NCBI GenBank assembly: GCA_035560005.1 | Contig: DATMAN010000103.1 | Location: 1 to 58,334 of the forward strand | DNA length: 58,334 nucleotides | Reading direction: 5' to 3' | From: Burkholderiales bacterium | Lineage (GTDB): Bacteria; Pseudomonadota; Gammaproteobacteria; Burkholderiales; Eutrophovitaceae | Shown: positions 17,555-25,475 of the stretch, piece by piece | Layout of the letters: every line of letters begins with the position of its first letter | How positions within the stretch are numbered: the stretch's first letter is position 1 | Position numbers and translations under genes: made by a program | Notes under the pieces: generated by a model | The model's database searches: none | What the model was told of the DNA's origin: nothing | What the model saw: the letters and a program-made list of their open reading frames with translations, nothing else

Positions 17555-20110
17555 ATGGCAAGAGGGACCGTTTTTCAGATCGAAGTCAATCCGCGCATCC
17601 CGCGCCGCCTCCGGCGGCTGGAGGAGTTGGCCGGCAACCTGTGGTACAGCTGGGATCACGCCACGCGTACCCTGTTTGCGCGGCTGGACACGTCGCTTTG
17701 GTCGGCGGTCGGTCACAACCCCAAGGCGTTTCTGAAGCGGGTCGACGAACAGAAGCTGATCGACGCCGCCGACGACCCAGTCTTCCTGGGCAACTACAAT
17801 CGCGCGCTCTCCGCCTACGATACCTATCACGGCGAGCCGTTGCGGCGTAACGGCTCCGAATGGCTGCGGCAGACCGATCTGGTCGCCTACTTCTGTGCGG
17901 AGTTCGGCTTTCACGAGAGTCTGCCGATCTATTCCGGGGGTCTGGGCATTCTTGCCGGAGACCACTGCAAGTCGGCGAGCGACATGCGGCTGCCGTTCAT
18001 CGGCGTGGGACTGCTCTACCGTCAGGGTTACTTCCACCAGACCATCGACAGCGAAGGCAATCAGAACGCGCTGTATGCCGACTCCGACTTCGACGACCTT
18101 CCAGTCAGTCCGGTGGTTCTGGAAGACCAGTCCACACAACTGCAGATCCAGGTCGAGCTGCCGGGGCGCAACGTGCAGGTTCGGGTATGGAAGGTGCACG
18201 TAGGTCACGTCACGATCTATCTGCTCGACACCGATCACGAAGACAACAGCGCCGAGGACCGCAATATCACGCACAGGCTCTATGGTGGCGATCGCAAAAC
18301 GCGTATCGAGCAGGAGATCGTCCTCGGCATCGGCGGCGTCCGGGCGCTCGGGGCGATCGGACTCAAACCCACCGTCTGGCACATCAACGAAGGGCATCCC
18401 GCCTTCTTGATTCTCGAGCGCGCGCGGGCCCTCGTCCAGCAGGGATTGGCTTTCGATGCAGCGCTGGAAGCGGTGGCCGCCAATACGGTGTTTACAACCC
18501 ATACCCCGGTGCCGGCCGGGCACGACCATTTCGACGAACAAACCATCCGCACCTACCTCGGTCACGTGGAGAAAGACCTGGGCCTGCCCGTGGGCGACCT
18601 GATGGCGTTCGGACGCGTGGGTCAGAGCCATGAATTCAACATGACGGCGCTGGCAATCCGCGGCTCGCGCTTCCAGAACGGGGTCTCGCGGGTGCATGGG
18701 AGCGTTTCGTCGCGGATCTGCGCGCCGCTGTGGCCGGAGCTCGACCCGGAGGAAAACCCGATCGGCCACGTGACCAACGGAGTCCACGTACCGACTTTCC
18801 TGGCGCCGGACTGGGCCGACCAGTTCGAAAAGGTTCTCGGCTTTGACTGGCCCTCGCGCATGCTCGATCAAGCCTATTGGCATCAGATCGAGCAGATGCC
18901 GGACCACCTGTTCTGGAGCATTCGCCAGTCGCTGAAGACACAGATGCTGCACCTGGTGCGCCACCGGGTCACCCGCCAGCATTTCCGCAACCGGGGCTCG
19001 GAGGCGCACCTGGACCGGCTGCTGCGGCTGGCCGATCCCGCCAATCCGAACATCCTCACCATCGGTTTTGCGCGCCGCTTCGCCACCTACAAGCGCGCGC
19101 TGCTGCTGTTCGAGAACCTCGACTGGTTGCGGCAGATCGTCGAGGACCCGGCGAGGCCGGTTCTGTTCCTGTTTGCGGGCAAGGCCCATCCCGCGGACAC
19201 GCCGGGACAGGACCTGATCCGTCGCCTCACGCAGGTCTGCAAGATGCCCGAGTTCGAAGGCAAGCTGCTGGTCATCGAAGACTACGACCTGCGCCTGGCG
19301 CGGCGCTTGGTCCGGGGCGTGGATGTGTGGCTGAACAATCCGCTCTACCCCATGGAAGCGAGCGGAACCTCGGGAATGAAGGCCGGCATCAACGGCGTGA
19401 TCAATCTTTCCGTGCTCGACGGGTGGTGGGAGGAAGGCTACGACGGCACCAACGGCTGGGCGATCAAGCCGGTCTCGGAGCGCCTCGACGAAGCGCGGCG
19501 CAACTTCGAGGAGAGCCGCACGCTTTACGAGCTGCTGCAGGACCAGGTGATCCCGCTCTACTACAAGCGCTCGGACACCGGTTACTCGGTCGAGTGGGTG
19601 CGCATGGCGAAGCGCTCGATGGCTTCGCTGTTGCCGCGCTTCAACTCCATTCGCATGGTGAACGAGTACGTCTCCCGCTTCTATCTCCCGGCCGCGCGCC
19701 AAGGTCGGCGCTATGCCGAGTCCGCCTTCGAAGGCGCCCGCAGGATCGCCGAGTGGAAGGCGCGGGTGCGCCGCGCCTGGCCGAAAGTATCGCTCCGGCG
19801 TCTCGATTCAGCGCCCAAGAGGATGTCCTTCGGCGATTCGCTACGCTTCGAGGTCGCGGTAAACCTGGATGGACTGAGGCCCGAGGACGTCGCCGTCGAG
19901 CTGCTGATCTCGCGCCCCGCCGACGAACAGCACAAGGAGCGAGCCTACCGCTTCGAGGCGACCGGCATGCACACCGAGCAGGGTGAATACCGCTACGCGC
20001 TCGAGCTGCAGCCGGAGCTGTGCGGCAGGCTGGAGTACCGGATCCGTGTCTACCCGCACCACGAGTTGCTCACCCACCCCTTCGAGATGGGAATGATGCG
20101 CTGGCTCTGA
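17555..20110 (+). CDS. glgP: Alpha-glucan phosphorylase, long form
   Basis: Releases glucose-1-phosphate from alpha-1,4-glucans with inorganic phosphate and a PLP cofactor. The 851 residues include an N-terminal DUF3417 domain (about 1-120) typical of the thermophile-type phosphorylases that lack the classical regulatory sites. The PLP lysine is K609 in ASGTSGMKAGINGV, and WHINEGHPAF marks the active site. A C-terminal extension of about 150 residues is absent from the second phosphorylase at 53549. The leader contains TAGATAAT shortly before the ATG as a possible -10. Confidence 0.93.
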   Translation: MARGTVFQIEVNPRIPRRLRRLEELAGNLWYSWDHATRTLFARLDTSLWSAVGHNPKAFLKRVDEQKLIDAADDPVFLGNYNRALSAYDTYHGEPLRRNGSEWLRQTDLVAYFCAEFGFHESLPIYSGGLGILAGDHCKSASDMRLPFIGVGLLYRQGYFHQTIDSEGNQNALYADSDFDDLPVSPVVLEDQSTQLQIQVELPGRNVQVRVWKVHVGHVTIYLLDTDHEDNSAEDRNITHRLYGGDRKTRIEQEIVLGIGGVRALGAIGLKPTVWHINEGHPAFLILERARALVQQGLAFDAALEAVAANTVFTTHTPVPAGHDHFDEQTIRTYLGHVEKDLGLPVGDLMAFGRVGQSHEFNMTALAIRGSRFQNGVSRVHGSVSSRICAPLWPELDPEENPIGHVTNGVHVPTFLAPDWADQFEKVLGFDWPSRMLDQAYWHQIEQMPDHLFWSIRQSLKTQMLHLVRHRVTRQHFRNRGSEAHLDRLLRLADPANPNILTIGFARRFATYKRALLLFENLDWLRQIVEDPARPVLFLFAGKAHPADTPGQDLIRRLTQVCKMPEFEGKLLVIEDYDLRLARRLVRGVDVWLNNPLYPMEASGTSGMKAGINGVINLSVLDGWWEEGYDGTNGWAIKPVSERLDEARRNFEESRTLYELLQDQVIPLYYKRSDTGYSVEWVRMAKRSMASLLPRFNSIRMVNEYVSRFYLPAARQGRRYAESAFEGARRIAEWKARVRRAWPKVSLRRLDSAPKRMSFGDSLRFEVAVNLDGLRPEDVAVELLISRPADEQHKERAYRFEATGMHTEQGEYRYALELQPELCGRLEYRIRVYPHHELLTHPFEMGMMRWL

Positions 20111-20295
20111 AGCCGCGCCCCAACCCGGATCGAAACACGCAGGCACGAAGAAAGCGCACGACGATCAGACACGCAACGCTGGGTGTAATGGGAAGCCTTC
20201 GGCCTTCCCGGTGCATCCCGGCATTCGGCCCGGGGCTCGTTGCGGTAGTGCGATTCGATTCTTCTCTTGGTGCCTGCGTGTTCCGCTCTTCTGTC
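20111..20295. other. Convergent intergenic region
   Basis: 185 bases between the phosphorylase stop and the stop of the minus-strand methyltransferase. A short stem, GGGAAG with CTTCCC around 20191-20210, is present but has no T-tract. No gene or clear terminator was found. Confidence 0.4.
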
Positions 20296-21054
20296 TTACA
20301 GCGTTCCCAGATAGACGCGGGTCTCGTGCTCGAACACGACGCGGCCCGCCGCGTGGTGCGTATCGAACAATTGCCGCAGCTCGCGCATCATCGGCCCAAA
20401 GCAAGGCCCTTTCAGCGGCACATAGGACTGCGACAGATGCCGCCCTTCCAAGCCGGACCAGTCGAGTTCCTGCGGGTTGTCGAACGTTGCGACCGTGACG
20501 CCGCCGCCGAAGAACTCCTCGACATCCCGGCGGTGTCGATCCCGATCCAGGATCTCGCTATAGTCCGGGCAATAGTTTCGCAGCAATGCTTCGTAGCCGC
20601 GCAGGAACGGCGTGGCATCCGGTATGCGGTAGTTCCACAGCAGCGCCACCCATCCTGGCGGCTTGAGAATGCGCCGGAACTCCATCCGCGCTCGCGCGCG
20701 ATCGAACCAGTGAAAGGCCTGTGCCGCCGCAACCAGATCCACGCTGCCCCCGGGCAGACCGGTGGCCTCGGCTGCGGCGGCCACACTCACGAACCGCGGG
20801 TCGTTCGCGAGGCGCGCTTCGGCCGCCTGGCGCATTGACGCGTTGGGCTCGATGGCAAACACCTGACAGCCGAGATCGAGCAACTGCCGGGTCAGCAGGC
20901 CGGTGCCCGAACCCGCGTCGGCCACGACCGAACCCGGGCGGAGGCCGCAGCGTCCGCGCAAGTGTTCCAGCGCCGCTGCCGGATAGGCCGGCCGGTAGCG
21001 CGCATAGTTTGCGGCCCGGCAAGAGAACCGCTCGGTGGCGGCGCTCGGTCTCAG
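20296..21054 (-). CDS. Class I SAM-dependent methyltransferase coupled to HxlR regulator
   Basis: A methyltransferase of about 252 residues. The beginning ATERFSCRAANYARYRPAYP is typical of small-molecule methyltransferases of this family. The SAM motif is VVADAGSGTGLLT, followed by IEPNASMRQ and a LVAAAQAFHWFD block. There is no ATG, GTG or TTG in the right place. The best start is a CTG at 21054-21052 that overlaps the stop of the regulator gene as CTGA, which suggests coupled translation from a rare start. A frameshift that once fused the two genes is the alternative. The substrate is unknown. Confidence 0.7.
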   Translation of the reverse strand: MRPSAATERFSCRAANYARYRPAYPAAALEHLRGRCGLRPGSVVADAGSGTGLLTRQLLDLGCQVFAIEPNASMRQAAEARLANDPRFVSVAAAAEATGLPGGSVDLVAAAQAFHWFDRARARMEFRRILKPPGWVALLWNYRIPDATPFLRGYEALLRNYCPDYSEILDRDRHRRDVEEFFGGGVTVATFDNPQELDWSGLEGRHLSQSYVPLKGPCFGPMMRELRQLFDTHHAAGRVVFEHETRVYLGTL

Positions 21055-21389
21055 CGCTGCTCCTCGTCCAGACCGGCCTGCAGCCGCTCGATGTCGTCGA
21101 GCAGCCGGGTGAAGCGTCGCCCGAACGACGTCAGGTGATACTCCACGCGCGGCGGGATCTCGGGGTAGGCGCGCTTCTCCAGGATGCCGAAGCGCATGAG
21201 TTTGCGCAGACGCTCGTTGAGCACCTTGGTGGTCAGCCCTTCCACGCTCTTCTGCATCGCCCCCGGACGACGCACGCCGCGCCTGACCAGTCCGAGGACA
21301 TGCAGCGACCATTTGCACCCCACGATGTCCTCGACCATCGCCGAGACCCGGGGTCCGCCGCGCGAGATTCTTTTCGTCAACGTCTGCAT
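21051..21389 (-). CDS. HxlR-family winged-helix transcriptional regulator
   Basis: A 112-residue DNA-binding protein with the HxlR fold. Family blocks are GCKWSLHVLGLVRRGVRRPGAMQ (the W-S-L pattern of these regulators), GLTTKVLNERLRKLMRFGILEKR (recognition helix and wing) and VEYHLTSFGRRF. Such proteins sense reactive electrophiles or oxidants, often through a Cys near the N-terminus; here the Cys of VGCKW is the candidate. It is transcribed away from the cytochrome P460 gene, with a dyad between them, and overlaps the methyltransferase gene downstream. Confidence 0.85.
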   Translation of the reverse strand: MQTLTKRISRGGPRVSAMVEDIVGCKWSLHVLGLVRRGVRRPGAMQKSVEGLTTKVLNERLRKLMRFGILEKRAYPEIPPRVEYHLTSFGRRFTRLLDDIERLQAGLDEEQR

Positions 21390-21407
21390 GAAGATGCACC
21401 GGAAGGT

Positions 21408-21434
21408 AAGTACCGCTCCGGATTGTGCGTACTT
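21408..21434. promoter_or_regulatory. Candidate HxlR operator dyad
   Basis: AAGTAC at 21408-21413 and GTACTT at 21429-21434 form a perfect inverted repeat with a 15-base spacer. It sits in the 103-base region between the divergent HxlR and cytochrome P460 genes. HxlR-family sites often contain GTAC half-sites, so autoregulation and control of the cytochrome gene are likely but untested. Confidence 0.5.
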
Positions 21435-21492
21435 GCTCCCGCGACTCGCCGTGATAGCTTGTCGCAGCGGCGATTCTACAAGGAGACTCGAA

Positions 21493-21969
21493 ATGAGATC
21501 ATTCCGGCTGGCGCTCTGTTTCCTGATACCCGGCCTCGCGCAGGCGGCCGATGCGCCGCCCGTACCCTACCCGGAGGGCTACCGCGACTGGCGCCATGTC
21601 AAGAGCATGGTGATCAATCCGGGTCACCCGCTCTACGACGCGTTCGGCGGCGTCCACCATCTGTACGCCAACAAGAAGGCGCTGGCCGGCTACCGCAGCG
21701 GCAAGTTCCCGGATGGATCGGTCATCGTCTTCGACCTGCTCGAAGCCAGATCGCAAGACAACGCGGTGACCGAGGGACCACGCAAGGTGCTCGGCGTCAT
21801 GTACAAGGACAGCCGCAAATACCGCGACACCGGTGGTTGGGGCTTCGAAGGCTTCAAGGGCGACAGCCGCACCGAGCGGGCGGTCGGTGCCAATGCGGCA
21901 CAGGCCTGTTTCGGCTGCCACGCCGCACAGAAGGATCGCGACTACGTGTTCAGCGCGACGCGCGACTGA
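21493..21969 (+). CDS. Cytochrome P460 family protein, exported
   Basis: A periplasmic haem protein of 158 residues. The signal peptide ends at LAQA. The mature part contains the P460 fold features (YPEGYRDWRHVKSMVI, HHLYANKKAL) and one CFGCH c-type haem site near residue 139. Members with the P460 Lys-haem crosslink oxidise hydroxylamine or detoxify nitric oxide; others only carry electrons. Which applies is open. The ATG follows AAGGAG closely. Regulation by the divergent HxlR protein is suggested by the shared upstream dyad. Confidence 0.85.
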   Translation: MRSFRLALCFLIPGLAQAADAPPVPYPEGYRDWRHVKSMVINPGHPLYDAFGGVHHLYANKKALAGYRSGKFPDGSVIVFDLLEARSQDNAVTEGPRKVLGVMYKDSRKYRDTGGWGFEGFKGDSRTERAVGANAAQACFGCHAAQKDRDYVFSATRD

Positions 21970-21983
21970 GCCGGCTGCGGCGC

Positions 21984-22016
21984 CGCCGGCAGTGCGGGTT
22001 ACACTGGCGGCGTTTT
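21984..22016 (+). terminator. Intrinsic terminator after cytochrome P460 gene
   Basis: The arms 21984-21994 and 22002-22012 pair in 10 of 11 positions around a seven-base loop and are followed by TTTT. The stem lies 14 bases after the stop codon. Confidence 0.7.
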
Positions 22017-22038
22017 CGAAACCGCCCAAGCCGCCCGC

Positions 22039-22557
22039 ATGCTCTGTCTGCTGTCGATCATGGCGATCGCTGCAAGCGCCGTCGCCCAGGCCCAGCACAA
22101 CTTGGAAGACGCGAAAATGGACTGGCCCGACCTCAGGATTCTGCAGCCGCGCCAGATTCGCGGAGTCAGCGGGCCGATCCGCGCGGACCTTGAGAGACGC
22201 GGCTGCCGGATACCGATGTTCACCAAAAGGGATGGCGTGCACAACGCCATCCGCGGCCGGTTCGCCCGGGCCGGCCAGCAGGACGTCGCCGTGCTTTGCC
22301 TCAAGGACGACGACATGAGCATCGTCGTTTACTGGGGTGGCGCCGCCGACAAGGCAGAAGAACTGCGCAAGTTCCCCGCCGACGCCTATCGGATGATCCA
22401 CACCGTCTCGCCCTTCGTCCTGAAGCGGCGTGCCATGCGCGACCAGGCCGTCGATCGCCTGCCCGCGTTCGACCACGACGGCATCGACGACGGCCCGGTC
22501 GGTGGTCCCCCGGATACCGTGTACTACCGCGAGGGCGGCTGGCACCCGGTGTTCTAA
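22039..22557 (+). CDS. Exported protein of unknown function
   Basis: A 172-residue protein with a hydrophobic N-terminus (MLCLLSIMAIAASAVAQAQ) that looks like a signal peptide. The mature part has no motif I recognise. It contains two Cys (RRGCRIP and VAVLCLKDD), a VVYWGG segment and a Pro-rich C-terminus. No ribosome site is obvious and the ATG lies 23 bases after a terminator. The pair of Cys may form a disulfide in the periplasm. Confidence 0.55.
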   Translation: MLCLLSIMAIAASAVAQAQHNLEDAKMDWPDLRILQPRQIRGVSGPIRADLERRGCRIPMFTKRDGVHNAIRGRFARAGQQDVAVLCLKDDDMSIVVYWGGAADKAEELRKFPADAYRMIHTVSPFVLKRRAMRDQAVDRLPAFDHDGIDDGPVGGPPDTVYYREGGWHPVF

Positions 22558-22703
22558 AGCCGCGCCGGCGCCGGGAAACTTTGCCCGCGGCCGCCTGACC
22601 AATTCCTCTATCGACGGCTGCCTCCGACCGCTCGCGGCGGCCGGGCGGCATTCGCCCGTCGATCCGCAATCTCTCTCAATCATCCAGGAAAGGAAGAAGA
22701 CCC

Positions 22704-23183
22704 ATGAGAACGACCCTTCTGTCGCTGTCGGCTGCCGCCCTGTTCGTGTCGGCTTCGGCTTCAGCGCTCGAAATGCGTCCGGTCCTGACGCTCGACGTCG
22801 CCAAGAAGATGGCGGCCGCGTGCGAAGCCAAGGCGAGGCAGGAAGGCTGGAAGATGAACATCGCCATCCTGGATGCGGGCGGCAACCTGAAGCATTTCGT
22901 GCGCATGGACGATGCTTTCCTGAAGAGCATCGACATCGCGCTGCTCAAGGCCGAGACCTCGGCGGGATTCCCGTTCTCCACGAAGCAGATCGGCGAGATC
23001 GCCGCGAGCCGCGTGCCGGGAATCGCCCACGTTCCGGGCATCGTCACCTTCGAAGGAGGACTGCCGATCAAGACCGCCGGCGGCGTTCACATCGGCTCGA
23101 TCGGTGTGTCGGGCGCCACTGCGGAACAGGATGGCATCTGCGCACAGGCTGCGCTCGATGCAGTAGCCGGCGACCTGAAGTAG
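22704..23183 (+). CDS. GlcG/HbpS family haem-binding-type protein, exported
   Basis: A 159-residue protein with a signal peptide ending at ASASA. The mature domain (LDVAKKMAAACEAKARQEGW, IAILDAGGNLKHFVRMDDAFL, GGVHIGSIGVSGATAEQDGICAQAAL) matches the GlcG/HbpS family, some of whose members bind haem or sense redox stress outside the cell. The ATG has a purine-rich leader (AGGAAAGGAAG). A strong terminator follows. Confidence 0.88.
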   Translation: MRTTLLSLSAAALFVSASASALEMRPVLTLDVAKKMAAACEAKARQEGWKMNIAILDAGGNLKHFVRMDDAFLKSIDIALLKAETSAGFPFSTKQIGEIAASRVPGIAHVPGIVTFEGGLPIKTAGGVHIGSIGVSGATAEQDGICAQAALDAVAGDLK

Positions 23184-23209
23184 CGCAAAGCGCTCGAGCA
23201 GCGCGCGGC

Positions 23210-23239
23210 GAAGCCCGGCGTCCGCCGGGCTTCGTTTTT
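23210..23239 (+). terminator. Intrinsic terminator after the GlcG/HbpS gene
   Basis: GAAGCCCGGCG (23210-23220) and CGCCGGGCTTC (23223-23233) are perfectly complementary. With the innermost pairs open the stem has about nine pairs. GTTTTT follows. Confidence 0.85.
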
Positions 23240-23294
23240 CCGCTTGCAAGACCGGCCAGCGGGCCGCACCATCTTTCGCGCAGCCGCAGCCCGC

Positions 23295-23954
23295 ATGTTC
23301 AGATCCCCCCTCCATTTCCTCGTCCTGGTCGTCGCGCTGGCCACGCTGGTGCTGCTGGTGCAGTTCCAGGTGCTCACCGTCGCCTTCGAGAAGCTGGGGC
23401 TTTCCGAGCATTCGGCCTACCTGCTGCTCATGACCACGCTGGCCGGCAGCCTCGTGAACCTGCCGCTGTTCACCGTCGACATGGAAATCACTCCGGACCC
23501 GCGGCTTCAGCCGCCCGCGTGGCTTCGTGTGCGGCCGTTCGGCATTCCGGGAAAGACCATCGTCGCGGTGAACGTCGGAGGCGCGATCGTTCCGATCGCC
23601 TTTTGTCTATATCTGCTCATGAACCGTCCGGTGGGCGCCGGTCCCGTGCTCGTCTGCGTGACCGTCGTGTCCGCGGTGGCCCACGTGATCAGCCGGCCCA
23701 TCCGCGGTCTCGGAATCGGCATGCCGATCCTGATCGCGCCGATCGCCGCTGCGGCCATCGCAGCCGTGATCGGCGCGCCCGAGACGCGCGCGCCGCTGGC
23801 TTATATCGGTGGAACGCTGGGCGTGCTGATCGGAGCGGACCTGCTGCGCTTGAAGGACATCCGCAGACTCGGCGCACCGGTCGCGTCGATCGGCGGCGCG
23901 GGTTCCTTCGACGGCATCTTCGTCACCGGCATTCTCGCCGTGCTGCTTGCTTGA
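23295..23954 (+). CDS. DUF1614-type integral membrane protein
   Basis: A 219-residue membrane protein with about six hydrophobic segments and the DUF1614 pattern NVGGAIVPIAFCLYLL, then SRPIRGLGIGMPILIAP and GGAGSFDGIFVTGI near the C-terminus. The function of the family is not known. The ATG at 23295 follows a terminator by 55 bases, so it should have its own promoter. It converges with the lar operon. Confidence 0.8.
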   Translation: MFRSPLHFLVLVVALATLVLLVQFQVLTVAFEKLGLSEHSAYLLLMTTLAGSLVNLPLFTVDMEITPDPRLQPPAWLRVRPFGIPGKTIVAVNVGGAIVPIAFCLYLLMNRPVGAGPVLVCVTVVSAVAHVISRPIRGLGIGMPILIAPIAAAAIAAVIGAPETRAPLAYIGGTLGVLIGADLLRLKDIRRLGAPVASIGGAGSFDGIFVTGILAVLLA

Positions 23955-23991
23955 AGGACGGTTCGCGCTGTTTTCCCTGGCCCTTCGCCGC

Positions 23992-24663
23992 TCAGGGCTG
24001 CTTCGCCAAACCGCGAAGAATGCGCAACGCGGCGCAGGCGGCGCCGTAGCCGTTGTCGATGTTGGTGACCAGCAGCCCCGGCGCGCAGCTCGCGAGCATC
24101 GCCTTGAGCGCCGTGTTCCCGCCTTCCGCCGCGCCATAGCCCACCGAGGTGGGAACGCCGATCACCGGCGCGGACACCAGACCACCGATCACGGTCGGCA
24201 GCGCCGCATCCATCCCGGCGACCGCGATCACGACCCTCATCCTGCGGATTTCCTCGACGCGCTCCAGCAGGCGCCACAACCCGGCCACGCCGACGTCGGT
24301 GATCTCCACGGCGGGCTCGCCGTAGTAACGCAGGGTGCGCGCCGCCTCGCGCGCCACGTGAACATCGGACGTCCCCGCCGCCACTACGGCCACCGACGTG
24401 GTGGCAGCGGCTTCGTGCGTCCCACCGAAGAATCCGGTGCGCGAGATCGGGCAGTAGTCGGTGCGAGCCCGCAGCGCTTCGGGCAGCAGCGCGTGCTGCT
24501 CGGCGGACAGACGGGTCAGCAGCACGTGCGCGCCACGCGCCTGCACCTGGCGCAGGATCTCCTCGATGTGGCCGACGGTCTTGCCGGCGCAGAAAATCGC
24601 CTCGTTCAGCCCGGTACGGGCCTCCCGGGCGAAGTCGAGCATCACGTCCTTGTGCAGCGTCAT
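23992..24663 (-). CDS. larB: Nickel-pincer cofactor biosynthesis protein LarB
   Basis: Carboxylates and hydrolyses nicotinic acid adenine dinucleotide to pyridinium-3,5-biscarboxylic acid mononucleotide, the first step of nickel-pincer nucleotide synthesis. The protein (223 residues) belongs to the PurE-like family: VIAVAGMDAALPTVIGGL and PVIGVPTSVGYGAAEGG are conserved. The Cys in ASCAPG (C193) is the probable catalytic residue by analogy with the Lactobacillus enzyme. The ATG overlaps the larE stop as TGATG. It is the last gene of the lar operon. Confidence 0.93.
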   Translation of the reverse strand: MTLHKDVMLDFAREARTGLNEAIFCAGKTVGHIEEILRQVQARGAHVLLTRLSAEQHALLPEALRARTDYCPISRTGFFGGTHEAAATTSVAVVAAGTSDVHVAREAARTLRYYGEPAVEITDVGVAGLWRLLERVEEIRRMRVVIAVAGMDAALPTVIGGLVSAPVIGVPTSVGYGAAEGGNTALKAMLASCAPGLLVTNIDNGYGAACAALRILRGLAKQP

Positions 24664-25475
24664 CAGACGGGCGTCGCGCGGTGAAGGAAGGCACTGCCGA
24701 CACGATAAGGCGCGAACGAGACTTCGTGGTCGAAGCCGGCGCCACGAAAGAGCGCGCCTATCCGCGCGCCCAGTTCCTCGCGCTGCCCCGCGTCCAGGGC
24801 AGCGAGCCGCGCCTGGTCCAGTTCGATCACCACGCCGTTGGCACGCACGCGGCAACGCACGATCTGCGGCGCGAGCACATCGGCGATCAGCCTTTCCGCC
24901 CGGTTCACGAGCGCGAGCACCTTCGGGTCGATCGTGATTCCGGTCTCGATCCGGCTGGACAGGCAAGGCGAGGCGGGCAACTCGGCGATCTCACCCAGTC
25001 CCAGGTCGCGGGCCAGCGCGCGCACCGCGCGCTTGTCGAGCCCGGCCTCCACGAACGGGTGGCGCACCGAATAGCGCCTGGCCGCTTCCAGGCCGGGACG
25101 GTACTCCCCGAGATCGTCGAGGTTGGTGCCGGAGACGATCTGCGCGGTGGTGTGTGGCGCAATGGTCGAATAGAGATTGGTCTTGCAGTAGAAGCAGCGC
25201 TCGAGCGGATTCGCCCGATAGTTCGGATCTTCGAATTCGTGGGCGTCGATGACATGCAGACGCCAGCCCTCGCGCTGCGCCAGCAGCCGCACGCGCGCCG
25301 TCGCGTCCTCCGGCACCGCCGGCGAAACCGCGTGGAACGCTTCGACCCGCCCCCCGAGCCGCCGGTGGGCGAAGACCGCCAGCGTCAGACTGTCCACGCC
25401 GCCGCTGACGGCCACGGCGACGCGCTCCATGGCGTCGAGCACCTCGCCGAGGGATCGCCCGCTGCACTGATCCAT
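24663..25475 (-). CDS. larE: ATP-dependent sulfur transferase LarE, three-cysteine type
   Basis: Adds sulfur to the pyridinium carboxylates made by LarB. At 270 residues it has the PP-loop SGGVDS at 24-29. In the single-cysteine enzymes one Cys of a PCLSSR-like motif gives up its sulfur; here that Cys is C171 and a CFYC pair (C94, C97) is also present. Three such Cys are reported to hold an iron-sulfur cluster in some homologs, which would allow catalytic turnover. The ATG overlaps the larC stop as TAATG. Confidence 0.93.
   Translation of the reverse strand: MDQCSGRSLGEVLDAMERVAVAVSGGVDSLTLAVFAHRRLGGRVEAFHAVSPAVPEDATARVRLLAQREGWRLHVIDAHEFEDPNYRANPLERCFYCKTNLYSTIAPHTTAQIVSGTNLDDLGEYRPGLEAARRYSVRHPFVEAGLDKRAVRALARDLGLGEIAELPASPCLSSRIETGITIDPKVLALVNRAERLIADVLAPQIVRCRVRANGVVIELDQARLAALDAGQREELGARIGALFRGAGFDHEVSFAPYRVGSAFLHRATPV

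Noticed and set aside
17426..19702. A 758-codon open frame antisense to the long phosphorylase gene
   Set aside because: It mirrors a well-conserved gene in GC-rich DNA, where antisense frames stay open by codon bias. Its translation is rich in Arg, His and Asp with no known motif.
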